From JAJRXR01 sp041402005 (GTDB lineage: Bacteria > Planctomycetota > Phycisphaerae > Phycisphaerales > UBA1924), in assembly GCA_041402005.1 (NCBI GenBank), contig JAWKTB010000001.1, forward strand, positions 496,001 through 560,000: 64,000 nucleotides of DNA. Direction: 5' to 3'. Made by a program: the position numbers and the translations under genes. This document shows positions 43,330 through 51,441 of the stretch, piece by piece. The stretch's first letter is position 1; each line of letters opens with the position of its first letter. Under the pieces are notes generated by a model. It worked only from the letters and a program-made list of their open reading frames with translations, was not told where the DNA came from and made no database searches.

Positions 43330-44118
43330 ATGAGGGCCCGCCGCTCTTTCTTCTCGGCCGATTCGCCCACGCTCGCCCAGAGGCTGCTTGGCGCCACCCT
43401 CGTCCGGGTCCTGGACGACGGCGCCCGCCTCGCCGGCGTCATCGTCGAGACCGAGGCCTACATCGGGCCTGAGGACACCTGTGCCCACTCCGTCGGCGGG
43501 CGACGCACCGAGCGGACCGAGCCCATGTACGCCAAGCCCGGGACGGCGTACGTCTACTTCACCTACGGCATGCACCACTGCGTCAACGTCGTCGCGGGGG
43601 AGGTCAACCAGCCGGTCGCCGTCCTGATCCGGGCGCTCGAGCCGACCGAGGGGCTGGACATCATGCGGGCTTTGCGTTCGGGCGTTACGCCTGACTCTCT
43701 GTCTCACGGAGGGGGGGGCTTCCAGCCCCCCCATGCTTCAAATGAGCACCAAGGGCGGGGGGGCAAGATGTCCCCCCCTCCAAAAGGCAGGCAGGCCGTC
43801 GGCGGCGCGAACCGCTCCAGAATCCTGCGCGACACCGACCTCTGCTCGGGCCCGGGCAAGATCTGCCAGGCCCTCGCGATCGACCGATCCCTCTCCGGCA
43901 TCGACCTTACGAACGATCCCCGTCTCTTTGTCGAACCTTCACGCGCGGGTCCGATAGACCCTGTGAATCTGGTGAACGACGCCAGGATCGGCGTCGGCGA
44001 CGCGGACGAGTGGGCCCGGGCGCCCCTCCGCTGGCACGTCAGGGGGAATCCGCACGTCAGCGTGGTGCGAACACCCCGATCGGGCGTGAGGAAACGCCCC
44101 CGCGTGAACCGCGAATAA
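43330..44118 (+). CDS. Alkyladenine DNA glycosylase (AAG/MPG family) with repeat insertion
   Basis: 262 residues; the family is normally about 190-210. It removes 3-methyladenine and related bases in base-excision repair. Family blocks: LAQRLLGATLVRV, GVIVETEAYIGPEDTCAHS (with the catalytic Glu and Tyr), NVVAGEVNQPVAVLIRALEP-type strand (AVLIRALEPTEG) and CSGPGKICQALAID. Between MRALRSG and DLCSGPGK, about residues 118-165, an insert rich in Gly, Pro and His (GGGGFQPPHASNEHQGRGGK) replaces the short loop. Its DNA contains two GC-only hairpins. The reading frame is kept. Confidence 0.9.
   Translation: MRARRSFFSADSPTLAQRLLGATLVRVLDDGARLAGVIVETEAYIGPEDTCAHSVGGRRTERTEPMYAKPGTAYVYFTYGMHHCVNVVAGEVNQPVAVLIRALEPTEGLDIMRALRSGVTPDSLSHGGGGFQPPHASNEHQGRGGKMSPPPKGRQAVGGANRSRILRDTDLCSGPGKICQALAIDRSLSGIDLTNDPRLFVEPSRAGPIDPVNLVNDARIGVGDADEWARAPLRWHVRGNPHVSVVRTPRSGVRKRPRVNRE
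43712..43778. repeat. Double-hairpin element inside the AAG gene
   Basis: First hairpin: GGGGGGGCT (43712-43720), loop TCC, AGCCCCCCC (43724-43732). Second: GGGGGGG (43757-43763), 8-base loop CAAGATGT, CCCCCCC (43772-43778). The TCC loop repeats the layout of the palindrome at 4061-4079. The element lies wholly within coding sequence. Confidence 0.75.
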
Positions 44119-44206
44119 CCGGTGTGCGAATCAGGTTTGGCATCCTAGAATTGGTGTGAACTCCGCCCTCGCGACGATGGGTGTGGGTTCCCGGAGCGTG
44201 TGTTCG

Positions 44207-44620
44207 ATGTCCCAGCAGATCGACCTCAAGCAAGTGATGCGAGACGCGGGCGGGTATTCCCCCGAGTCGTACCGGTTCATCCGTGACGGCTTGGCCCACA
44301 CGGTGCGCATGATCCACGGCGACGACGCCGCCGACACCCCGCCCTCGAACTCCGACGACGAGGACTCGCGCCACGTCACCGGTCGCCAGCTCTGCGAGGG
44401 CCTGCGCGACTACGGCCAGCGCCAGTACGGGCTGCTCGCACGCACCGTCCTCTCGCGCTGGGGCATCCGCACGACCGAGGACTTCGGCAAGATCATCTTC
44501 GCCATGGTCGACGCCGGCCTCATGCGCAAGACCGACGAGGACACGCTCGCGGACTTCGTCGGCGTCTACCGTTTCGACGAGGTCTTCGCCGAGCCCGAGC
44601 CAACGACCGCCGGCGCCTGA
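44207..44620 (+). CDS. Minf_1886/TIGR04138-type conserved PVC protein
   Basis: 137 residues. It matches the Verrucomicrobia/Planctomycetes-restricted family from memory of its hallmarks: YRFIRDGLAHTV near the start, HVTGRQLCEGLRDYGQRQYG in the middle, LSRWGIRTTEDFGKIIFAMV and a closing DFVGVYRFDEVF. It is soluble and of unknown function. The ATG at 44207 follows GGAG by ten bases and begins the conserved part. A GTG at 44156 in the same frame, with TAGAAT at 44146-44151, is an alternative leaderless start that would add 17 residues. Confidence 0.85.
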   Translation: MSQQIDLKQVMRDAGGYSPESYRFIRDGLAHTVRMIHGDDAADTPPSNSDDEDSRHVTGRQLCEGLRDYGQRQYGLLARTVLSRWGIRTTEDFGKIIFAMVDAGLMRKTDEDTLADFVGVYRFDEVFAEPEPTTAGA

Positions 44621-44821
44621 TCCCAGCCCGACATCCCAGATGAGCGCCGAGCGCCCGGCGGGGTGATCGGGTGTGTCGTTCCATCGCTCCGGACGCCGAG
44701 AGTGAGAGGGAGCGAACGCTCGGGTCTTGCTTGGGCGCCACTCGCACGGGACCGCCCCTGAGTCCCGAGGCTTCGCGGACTCAGCCTCGGCGTCCGGGCC
44801 TGCGCCCCCCGCCTGTTCTGG

Positions 44822-44827
44822 TACCCT
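44822..44827 (+). promoter_or_regulatory. -10 element TACCCT, leaderless start candidate
   Basis: TACCCT ends eight bases before the ATG at 44836; no Shine-Dalgarno sequence is visible. Confidence 0.35.
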
Positions 44828-44835
44828 CCCGCCCG

Positions 44836-46254
44836 ATGGCGCCCGAGGAGCCCAGTCCCAAGGCACGCTGGTCGGATCTGCACATCTGGCAGGTTCAGTA
44901 CGTCCGCGACATCCTCATGATCCTGGGCGTGCTCGCCCTCTTCTGGCTGGGCCAGAAGCTCAGCATCGTCACGGTCCCCGTGCTGCTCGCGATCCTCTTC
45001 GCGTACTTGTTCGAGCCGGTGATCCAGTTCCTGATGCGCCGGACACGCCTCAAGCGTCACGGCGCCGTCACCGCCATCCTCGTCGCCATCGTGCTGGGCA
45101 TCGTCGTGCCTGGGGCCCTCGCGCTGAGCTACGGCGTGATCCAGGGGGCGGCCCTGGTCAGAACCGTCGGCGGCAACACGATCGCCCTGCGCGATTCGGT
45201 CAAGGCGGCCCAGCACGTCCGCAAGCTCGAGCGAGAGATCGACGCGGCCAAGGTTGGGCTGCCGACCCCCGACGCCGGCCAAACGGATGCCGAGGGCGAG
45301 CTGACGACGCCTCAAGCGCCTGAGGCCTCGGGCGTCGACGAGGCGAGGAGCCCCGAACGGATCGAGGAGGACCTGGCGAAGGCGAAGCTGGTGGAGGAAG
45401 AAGCCGTCCGCGACCTGCGCGAGCAGGCGGGCCAGTCCTGGGTCGATCTGCACGACTGGCTGATCGGCGCCAACGACCGCGAGGACCTGACCGTCGCGCT
45501 CGACTACGTGGGCGAGTACCTCGAGGCCGAGGCGGGTCGAGTCGCCCAGGCCGCGGCGGGCGTCAGCGCGAACGCGGTCGGCGTCGCCGTCGCCTTCCTC
45601 TCGCGCGCCTTCGGCATCCTCTTCATGCTCTTCCTCACCGCCTTCTTCTTCTACTTCTTCGCCACCGGCTGGGTCGAGTTCAAGGGCTTCACGGGCAAGC
45701 TCCTGCCCGACAAGCACCGCGACCAGATCGTCCACCTGGCGACCCGCTTCGACCGGATCATCGCCGCCTTCATCCGCGGGCGACTCACCATCGCCTTCAT
45801 CCAGGCGATCGTTTTCACCGTCGGCTACTGGATCATCGGCGTCCCGGCCTCGTTCATCCTCGGGCCGGTGGTGGCGATCCTCTCGATCGTGCCGTACATG
45901 GCCCTGGTCGGCGTGCCCGTCGCGATCGTCCTGCTCTGGCTGGAGAACCACACGGGGATCCGGGGCAACCCCCTGTACGTCCTGGGCGCCCCGACCGCCT
46001 TCTACTTCTTCGCCCAGGCCCTGGACGACTACATCTGGACGCCCATGATCCAGGGCAAGGAGACCGGGATGTCCACGCCGGCGATCCTGTTCGCCTCCCT
46101 GGCGGGCGGGGTGCTCTTCGGGGTCTTCGGGCTGCTGATCGCGATCCCGATCGCGGCCTGCCTCAAGATCCTGATCCAGGAGGTCTTCTGGCCCAAGTTC
46201 CGGGCATGGGCCGAGGGGGAGGCCAAGGACTTCCTGCCCATCGACGGGGCGTAG
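44836..46254 (+). CDS. AI-2E family transporter (PerM/YdiK-type permease)
   Basis: 472 residues. About seven membrane segments frame a soluble loop (about 110-240), here enlarged by an acidic region (PQAPEASGVDEARSPERIEE). Typical family text: VTVPVLLAILFAYLFEPVIQFL near residue 40, DRIIAAFIRGRLTIAFIQAI, SFILGPVVAILSIVPYMALVG and DDYIWTPMIQGKETGMSTPA near the end. Members export or exchange varied small molecules or ions; the AI-2 name does not establish the substrate. The gene stands alone after a 215-base gap that holds only a small GAGCG/CGCTC hairpin. Confidence 0.9.
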   Translation: MAPEEPSPKARWSDLHIWQVQYVRDILMILGVLALFWLGQKLSIVTVPVLLAILFAYLFEPVIQFLMRRTRLKRHGAVTAILVAIVLGIVVPGALALSYGVIQGAALVRTVGGNTIALRDSVKAAQHVRKLEREIDAAKVGLPTPDAGQTDAEGELTTPQAPEASGVDEARSPERIEEDLAKAKLVEEEAVRDLREQAGQSWVDLHDWLIGANDREDLTVALDYVGEYLEAEAGRVAQAAAGVSANAVGVAVAFLSRAFGILFMLFLTAFFFYFFATGWVEFKGFTGKLLPDKHRDQIVHLATRFDRIIAAFIRGRLTIAFIQAIVFTVGYWIIGVPASFILGPVVAILSIVPYMALVGVPVAIVLLWLENHTGIRGNPLYVLGAPTAFYFFAQALDDYIWTPMIQGKETGMSTPAILFASLAGGVLFGVFGLLIAIPIAACLKILIQEVFWPKFRAWAEGEAKDFLPIDGA

Positions 46255-46379
46255 GCGGCGAGGCGGGCGCATGACCGCCGCCCGGTCGGAGCCGGCGTCG
46301 CCCGGTGAGCGGGCCTCCCGGATCGACGCGGTCGGGACCCGCTTGCAGACCACCTCGTTTTCGGGGATGATCCCGCCCC

Positions 46380-46769
46380 ATGACGCAATCCACCGACTCC
46401 CCGCCGCCGTCCTCCGCCCCCAAGGAACCCGGCGGTCTGGACATGAACCTGGTCAAGTTCCCCTTCCTGATCTCGGGAATCTTCAACGGGATCTCCGCGC
46501 TGACGTGGATCCTGATGAGCATCCCGCTGATCTTCATGTTCGTGGGCTGCCTGACGCTCCCGCTGGCGCTGGGCGCCGGCGTGCTCGCAGTCTTCGAGAT
46601 CCTGGTCTTCGTCGCACTGCACCAGAACAAGAAGCCCCGCCCCAGCAAGAAGAAGCTCAAGCTCCTCGCGATCCTCGAGATCTGCACCATCCTCCTCTTC
46701 AACGTGCCCAGCGTCGCCTGCGGCATCTGGACCCTGCTGCAGCTCGAGAAGTACGACGAGAACGCCTGA
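46380..46769 (+). CDS. Small three-helix membrane protein
   Basis: 129 residues, unknown family. A Pro/Ser-rich N-terminus (about 1-20) is followed by three hydrophobic segments (about 27-55, 58-82 and 95-120) separated by a strongly basic loop, NKKPRPSKKKLK, which should lie in the cytoplasm. No catalytic motif is seen. It is followed by a strong terminator, so it is a monocistronic unit or ends the permease transcript. Confidence 0.7.
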   Translation: MTQSTDSPPPSSAPKEPGGLDMNLVKFPFLISGIFNGISALTWILMSIPLIFMFVGCLTLPLALGAGVLAVFEILVFVALHQNKKPRPSKKKLKLLAILEICTILLFNVPSVACGIWTLLQLEKYDENA

Positions 46770-46805
46770 CACCAAGCGCGGCCGCGCCGCCTCGCACAAG
46801 AACAA

Positions 46806-46839
46806 GAGCCGGGCCGCGGTTCACGCCGCGGCCCGGCTC
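46806..46839 (+). terminator. Strong hairpin terminator
   Basis: GAGCCGGGCCGCGG (46806-46819), loop TTCACG, CCGCGGCCCGGCTC (46826-46839), then TTCGTTTG. A perfect 14-bp stem between convergent genes; it may work in both directions. Confidence 0.75.
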
Positions 46840-46874
46840 TTCGTTTGTCGAGGCGACGCCCGGGCGGGCGTCGA

Positions 46875-47480
46875 TCAATCGTCCGTCGGCACGTTCGCCT
46901 GATTCATCTGGGTCATCTCCGCGGGGATCGGGCGCTCGGGCGACTCCGTGTCCCAGCAGATGAGCAGCACCTTCCAGCCGGCCGCGGGGTCGTTGGGATC
47001 GCGCACGAGCTGGAAGCTGTTGACGCCGCGGGCGACCGCCTCGCCGCCAGGCTCGACTGTCGTCTCGTACGCGCTCATCACGTGCGCCATCCTGCCGAAC
47101 ACCTGCGCGTTGTCCCACGTCGAGTGCTCGTAGAACGGGTTGGACGCCATGTGCGCGCCGGCCTTCTCGACGTACTCCTCGGGCGTCCACGAGATCATCC
47201 GGGGTGGCGTACCCACCTGGTCTCCCTGGGCCGGGCGACCCTGCGTGAAAAACGTCAGGCGCCCGCCCTCGGCGAACATCGCCCGGAACCGCTCCCAGTC
47301 CCGCGCCTCGCCCGCCGGCCCGGAGATCAGGTCGTACATCTCCTGGACCGTCGCCAGGGCGTCCTGCTTGGCCTGTTTGCGATCAGCATTCCAGGCCTCC
47401 AGGCGCAGCAGCCCCGCCGCACTGGCGACGACGCACGTGGACGCGACCAGTCCCCCCATCCAGACGCCTCGATTGCTCAT
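46875..47480 (-). CDS. NTF2/SnoaL-like protein with N-terminal membrane anchor
   Basis: 201 residues. A hydrophobic segment at about 7-25 (WMGGLVASTCVVASAAGLL) acts as signal or anchor. The rest fits a cone-shaped NTF2-like fold: ALATVQEMYDLISGPAGEAR, DWERFRAMFAEGGRLTFF, SWTPEEYVEKAGAHMASNPF, MSAYETTVEPGGEAVARGVN and SFQLVRDPNDPAAGWKVLLI. Proteins of this kind bind small ligands or are enzymes without a common mechanism; no substrate can be named. Confidence 0.7.
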   Translation of the reverse strand: MSNRGVWMGGLVASTCVVASAAGLLRLEAWNADRKQAKQDALATVQEMYDLISGPAGEARDWERFRAMFAEGGRLTFFTQGRPAQGDQVGTPPRMISWTPEEYVEKAGAHMASNPFYEHSTWDNAQVFGRMAHVMSAYETTVEPGGEAVARGVNSFQLVRDPNDPAAGWKVLLICWDTESPERPIPAEMTQMNQANVPTDD

Positions 47481-47549
47481 TACGGCCCTCCCTACAGATG
47501 CTCGATCATGCTACCGCAAGTCCTGGCGGGTCGTTGCGGGGGCGTCGCC

Positions 47550-49073
47550 TCATCGCCGCTTCTTGGGCTTTCGCTGCTTCACGCCCCGAGACTTGGCCTT
47601 GGTCGAGCCCTTGCGTCCCAGGCCCATCGCGCCCATGCCGCCGATCATGTCGCCCATGCTGCCGCCGGCGAGTTGTTTGGCCGCGGCGATCTTCGCACCC
47701 GTGCTCATCGACGCCATCTGCTTGGTCATTTTGCTGATCGCGTCGAACTGCTTGACGAGCTGGGCCACCTGCTGGGGCTCGCCGCCGGCGCCCTTGGCGA
47801 TCCGCCGACGGCGTGACGTGTCGATCAGCTTCGGAGACTTGCGCTCGCGGGGCGTCATCGAGTGCACGATCGCCTCGGTCCTGTCGAGCTGCTTCTCGTC
47901 GATGTCCACGCCCTTGAGCATGGAGCCGACGCCGGGCAGCAGGCCCATCACCTGCTTCATCGGGCCCATCTTCCGCAGCGAGCGAAGCTGCTTGAGGAAG
48001 TCGTCCATCGTCATCTCGCCCTTGGCCATCTTGGCCTCGAGCTCCTTGGCCTCCTCCTCGCTCACCTCCTGTTGGGCCTTCTCCACAAGCGAGACCACGT
48101 CGCCCATGCCGAGGATCCGCCCCGCCATCCGGTGCGGGTTGAAGACCTCGATCGCGTCCATCTTCTCGCCCACGCCGATGAAGCGGACGGGGGCGCCCGT
48201 GACGGCCTTAACGCTGATGGCGGCGCCCCCCCGCGTGTCCGAGTCGAGCTTGGTCAGGATCACGCCATCGACCTCGAGGCGCTCGTGGAACGCCTTGGCG
48301 GAGTTGACCGCGTCCTGCCCGGTCATCGCGTCCACGACCAGGAAGATGTGGTGGGGGGTCAGGGCTTTATTCACGCGCTGCAGCTCGCCCATCAGCTCGT
48401 CGTTGACGTGGAGGCGCCCGGCCGTGTCGAGGATCAGGACGTCCACGCCCTGCGTGCGGGCGGCCTTGAGCGCGTTCTGGCAGACCTGCACCGCGACGCC
48501 GACGGCCTTGCCGTACTCGGCGCACTTGTCCGGCTCGCCGTAAAAATGAATCTGCGCCCCGCCGCTGACGGTCTCGTTGGCGTGCTGGGCGACGGTCTGG
48601 AGCTGCTCGACGGCCGCCGGTCGCTGGAGGTCCGCCGCCGCGAGCATGACCGACCTGCCGCGCTTCTTGAGGAACCCCGCGAGCTTGCCGCACGTCGTGG
48701 TCTTCCCCGAGCCCTGGAGCCCGCACATCATCACGACCGTCGGCCCCGGCGAGACCTTCAGGATCCCCGGCCCCGACTCGATCGCCGCCTCGGGGCCGGC
48801 TTCGGGATCGCCCCCGAGCAGCTCGACCAGGCGGGCGTGGACGATGCCGATCATCTCCTGGCCCGGCTTGAGGCTCTTGGTGACCTCCCGCCCGACGGCG
48901 TCCGCCATCACGTCCGCAGTGAACTTGTCGACGACGCCGAGGTTCACGTCCGCGTCGAGCAGGGCGGTGCGGACGTCCTCCATCGCCTCGCGGACGTTGG
49001 ACTCGGAGATCGAGCCCCTGCCTGAGAGCTTGCGCATCATGCCGTTGAAGCCGTCGGAGAGTCTGTCGAACAT
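47550..49073 (-). CDS. ffh: Signal recognition particle protein
   Basis: 507 residues. Ffh binds 4.5S RNA and the signal sequences of nascent membrane proteins and, with FtsY, targets ribosomes to the membrane. N domain about 1-90; G domain with GLQGSGKTTTCGKLAGFLKK (P-loop), DLQRPAAVEQL, DTAGRLHV and TKLDSDTRGG. The Met-rich M domain is at about 325-440 (MTMDDFLKQLRSLRKMGPMK, SPKLIDTSRRRRIAKGAG). The C-terminus is long, Gly/Met-rich, then basic (RKGSTKAKSRGVKQRKPKKRR). The ATG at 49073 is preceded by TACCCT at six bases and no Shine-Dalgarno sequence. Confidence 0.97.
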   Translation of the reverse strand: MFDRLSDGFNGMMRKLSGRGSISESNVREAMEDVRTALLDADVNLGVVDKFTADVMADAVGREVTKSLKPGQEMIGIVHARLVELLGGDPEAGPEAAIESGPGILKVSPGPTVVMMCGLQGSGKTTTCGKLAGFLKKRGRSVMLAAADLQRPAAVEQLQTVAQHANETVSGGAQIHFYGEPDKCAEYGKAVGVAVQVCQNALKAARTQGVDVLILDTAGRLHVNDELMGELQRVNKALTPHHIFLVVDAMTGQDAVNSAKAFHERLEVDGVILTKLDSDTRGGAAISVKAVTGAPVRFIGVGEKMDAIEVFNPHRMAGRILGMGDVVSLVEKAQQEVSEEEAKELEAKMAKGEMTMDDFLKQLRSLRKMGPMKQVMGLLPGVGSMLKGVDIDEKQLDRTEAIVHSMTPRERKSPKLIDTSRRRRIAKGAGGEPQQVAQLVKQFDAISKMTKQMASMSTGAKIAAAKQLAGGSMGDMIGGMGAMGLGRKGSTKAKSRGVKQRKPKKRR

Positions 49074-49079
49074 GGGAGA

Positions 49080-49085
49080 AGGGTA
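49080..49085 (-). promoter_or_regulatory. -10 element TACCCT for ffh, leaderless candidate
   Basis: On the minus strand TACCCT ends six bases before the ffh ATG (49073). It lies back to back with the + strand element at 49108. Confidence 0.45.
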
Positions 49086-49107
49086 GCGGGGGGGGGATAG
49101 AGCCATC

Positions 49108-49113
49108 TAGACT
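49108..49113 (+). promoter_or_regulatory. -10 element TAGACT, leaderless candidate
   Basis: TAGACT ends six bases before the ATG at 49120; there is no Shine-Dalgarno sequence. Only 46 bases separate this start codon from that of the divergent ffh. Confidence 0.45.
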
Positions 49114-49119
49114 GCTCGG

Positions 49120-49575
49120 ATGCCAAACCCTGCCGTGGAGCAGGAGGCTCCGCCGCCGACCTATCGCACTTGGCTCCTACGCGTCCGCCCCGCTGGGTTC
49201 GAGCACGAGCCCTGGTCGGACCTTCGTGTCGCTGCGAGGTCGGCGATCCAGGCGGAGGCCATTCTCCGTCGCCAGGGATACGACGTGAGTCCTGAGGGCG
49301 CCCGGACGGTCGCCGGCTCGCCTGATCCGTTCACGCCCGCGGTCCCGCCCCCCCTCCGCTGTGGGAAGTGTGGCTACGAGTTGGACGGACTCGTCGTCCA
49401 CCAGGCAATCATCCAGTGTCCGGAGTGCGCGTTCGCACAGGTCGTCACCTGCTGGGGTCCAGCAGCTGTGAGTGAACCAAGCATGCCAAGGGTCGTTGTG
49501 TATCTGTTTGCCATCATCGGAGGCATTGTCGTTGCGCTGTTCTCATTGGTGATGATCGCGGGGCTCTTATTCTGA
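49120..49575 (+). CDS. Zinc-ribbon protein with C-terminal membrane helix
   Basis: 151 residues. An N-terminal domain (about 8-65; LRVRPAGFEHEPWSDLRVAA, AEAILRRQGYDVS) is followed by a ribbon with CGKCGYELDGL and CPECAFA, then one C-terminal membrane helix (VVYLFAIIGGIVVALFSLVM). The ribbon closely resembles those of the tandem genes at 12991-14500 (CxxCxYxLxGL, CPEC), but the membrane part is at the other end. Function unknown. Confidence 0.7.
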   Translation: MPNPAVEQEAPPPTYRTWLLRVRPAGFEHEPWSDLRVAARSAIQAEAILRRQGYDVSPEGARTVAGSPDPFTPAVPPPLRCGKCGYELDGLVVHQAIIQCPECAFAQVVTCWGPAAVSEPSMPRVVVYLFAIIGGIVVALFSLVMIAGLLF

Positions 49576-49613
49576 GTGTGTTCCGTTTTCCGTCGCGCTG
49601 ACGACACACACTC

Positions 49614-51413
49614 TCAATCCCGCCCCTTCGACTTCAGCCACTTGCCCAGCCTCGCCTTCGTCCACGTGTTCACACACGACTCGGGCGTGAGCCATCCCCG
49701 CCGCCCGGTCAGCACGCCGTACCGGATGTTGTCGAAGTCCGACGCCTCGTGGACGTCGCAGTCGATGGCGATCTTGGCCCCCGCCTCGACCGCGGCCCTC
49801 ACGTGCGTGTCGCGTAGGTCCAGCCTCATCCAGTGGGCGTTGATCTCGAGCGCGACGTCGTGCTCGACCGCCGCGGCGATGATCTCGTCCATCGCCGGCT
49901 CCAGCCCCTTGCGCCGGTTGATCAGCCGCCCCGTCGGGTGCCCCAGCACGTGCACGTACGGGTTCTCGATCGCCTTGAGCAGCCTCGCCGTCGCCTTCTT
50001 CGGGTCCTGCGAGAGCGCCACGTGGGGCGAGGCGACCACCACGTCCAGCTCCGCGAGGAAGTCGTCGTCGAAGTCGAGATGTCCGTCCGCGAGGATGTCC
50101 ACCTCGCACCCGCACAGGATCTCGATGCCGGTCGTCTTCTCGCGGAGTTTCTCGATCTGCTTCCGCTGCGCCCGCAGGCGTTTCTCGTCGAGCCCGCCGG
50201 CCTGCGCCGAGCTCTTGGAGTGGTCCGTGACCGCGATCGTGTGGAACTTCCGCTTCTTCGCCAGGGCCACCAGCTCCTCGAGGGCCAGCGACCCGTCCGA
50301 CTCGGTCGTGTGCGCGTGCAGCTCCGCACGAATGTCGTCCACCTCGATCAGCGACGGCGCCTCGTCCACGCCGAACTCGCCCGAGTCCTCCCGGATCTCC
50401 GGCTGCACCCACGCGACGCCGAGGGCCTTGTAGATCGATTCCTCCGTCTTGGACGCCTTGGCCTTGACGCCCCGCTTCTGGGGCGGCTCCTTCTCGCCAT
50501 CGTCGGGGAACAAGCCGTACTCGTTGAGCGTCAGGCCCTTCTTGATCGCCCGCTCGCGCAGGCGGATGTTGTGCTCCTTGGAGCCCGTGAAGTACATCAT
50601 CGCCGCCCCCCAGCTCGACTCGGGCACGACCTTCAGATCCACCTGCACGCCCCCCGCGTCGCCCCCGTCGTCCCCCCAGCGGGCGAAGTCCGTGCCGTCC
50701 AGGTTCATACGCACCGACGACTTGCTCTCGCCCTTGGCGAGCACCTTGGTCACGTTCGGCATCTCGACGAACGCGTCGCGGGCCGCGTCGGGGTCGGTCG
50801 TCGCGACGAGGATGTCGATGTCGCCGATCGTGTCTCGCCCGCGCCGCAGCGACCCCGCGTAGGCGACCTGCTGCACGCCCTTGACCTTCTCCATCCGCGC
50901 GACGATCCCCTCGCCGATCGGCATCGCGATCCCCAGGCTCAGCCGCCGCCCGCTTGTCTCCTTGAACGCCAGCGACGCCTTGATGTTCTCGACCGTCTTG
51001 GCGCCCATCCGGGGCAGCGTGAGAATGGACCCGTCCTCGATCGCCTTCTTCAGCCCCGCCTCGTCGGTGATCCCCATCTCCTTCCACATCAGCGCGACCG
51101 TCTTGGGCCCGAGCCCGGGCACATCCATCAGTGTCAGCAGCCCCGCCGGGATCTTCTTCTTGAGCTCCTCGTGCTCCTTGATCTTCCCGGTCCGCTTGTA
51201 CTCGCCGATCTTCTCGGCGGTCCCCTTGCCGATCCCCTCGATCGCGATCAGCGCCTTCTCGTCCTCGGCGATCGGCGCGAGGTCGGCGGACATGTCCCCG
51301 ATCACCCGCGCCGCCTTCGCGTGCGCATTGACCCGGAACGGGTTGGCCCCGGTCAGCTCGAGCATCCTCGAGATCTGCTCGAAGCGGACCGCCAGCTCTT
51401 GGTTGAAGCCCAT
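49614..51413 (-). CDS. polX: DNA polymerase/3'-5' exonuclease PolX
   Basis: 599 residues. A family X polymerase for short-gap filling in base-excision repair, fused to a PHP nuclease. N-terminal 8-kDa part with helix-hairpin-helix motifs (FRVNAHAKAARVIGDM; GIGKGTAEKIGEY; MDVPGLGPKTVALMW). Then the polymerase palm with GSLRRGRDTIGDIDILVAT (the paired catalytic Asp) near residue 205. The PHP domain starts at about 335 with ELHAHTTESDGSLALEELV and has AVTDHSK, GCEVDILADG and INAHWMRLDL, giving the trinuclear metal site. The ATG at 51413 has TACCAT five bases upstream and no Shine-Dalgarno sequence. Confidence 0.95.
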   Translation of the reverse strand: MGFNQELAVRFEQISRMLELTGANPFRVNAHAKAARVIGDMSADLAPIAEDEKALIAIEGIGKGTAEKIGEYKRTGKIKEHEELKKKIPAGLLTLMDVPGLGPKTVALMWKEMGITDEAGLKKAIEDGSILTLPRMGAKTVENIKASLAFKETSGRRLSLGIAMPIGEGIVARMEKVKGVQQVAYAGSLRRGRDTIGDIDILVATTDPDAARDAFVEMPNVTKVLAKGESKSSVRMNLDGTDFARWGDDGGDAGGVQVDLKVVPESSWGAAMMYFTGSKEHNIRLRERAIKKGLTLNEYGLFPDDGEKEPPQKRGVKAKASKTEESIYKALGVAWVQPEIREDSGEFGVDEAPSLIEVDDIRAELHAHTTESDGSLALEELVALAKKRKFHTIAVTDHSKSSAQAGGLDEKRLRAQRKQIEKLREKTTGIEILCGCEVDILADGHLDFDDDFLAELDVVVASPHVALSQDPKKATARLLKAIENPYVHVLGHPTGRLINRRKGLEPAMDEIIAAAVEHDVALEINAHWMRLDLRDTHVRAAVEAGAKIAIDCDVHEASDFDNIRYGVLTGRRGWLTPESCVNTWTKARLGKWLKSKGRD

Positions 51414-51418
51414 GCGCG

Positions 51419-51424
51419 ATGGTA
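51419..51424 (-). promoter_or_regulatory. -10 element TACCAT for polX, leaderless candidate
   Basis: On the minus strand TACCAT ends five bases before the polX ATG (51413). Confidence 0.35.
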
Positions 51425-51441
51425 GAAGTGGGGGGCGCGGG

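Noticed and set aside
43700..43800. CRISPR-like or tRNA-like array suggested by repeated hairpins
   Set aside because: Only two unequal hairpins and no regularly spaced direct repeats; no cloverleaf or T-loop sequence. No CRISPR array or tRNA was found anywhere in the window.
44130..44160. A sigma-54-like TTGGCA...TTGG element before the TIGR04138 gene
   Set aside because: The spacing between the GG and the second conserved dinucleotide is two bases too long, and the second element lacks GC.
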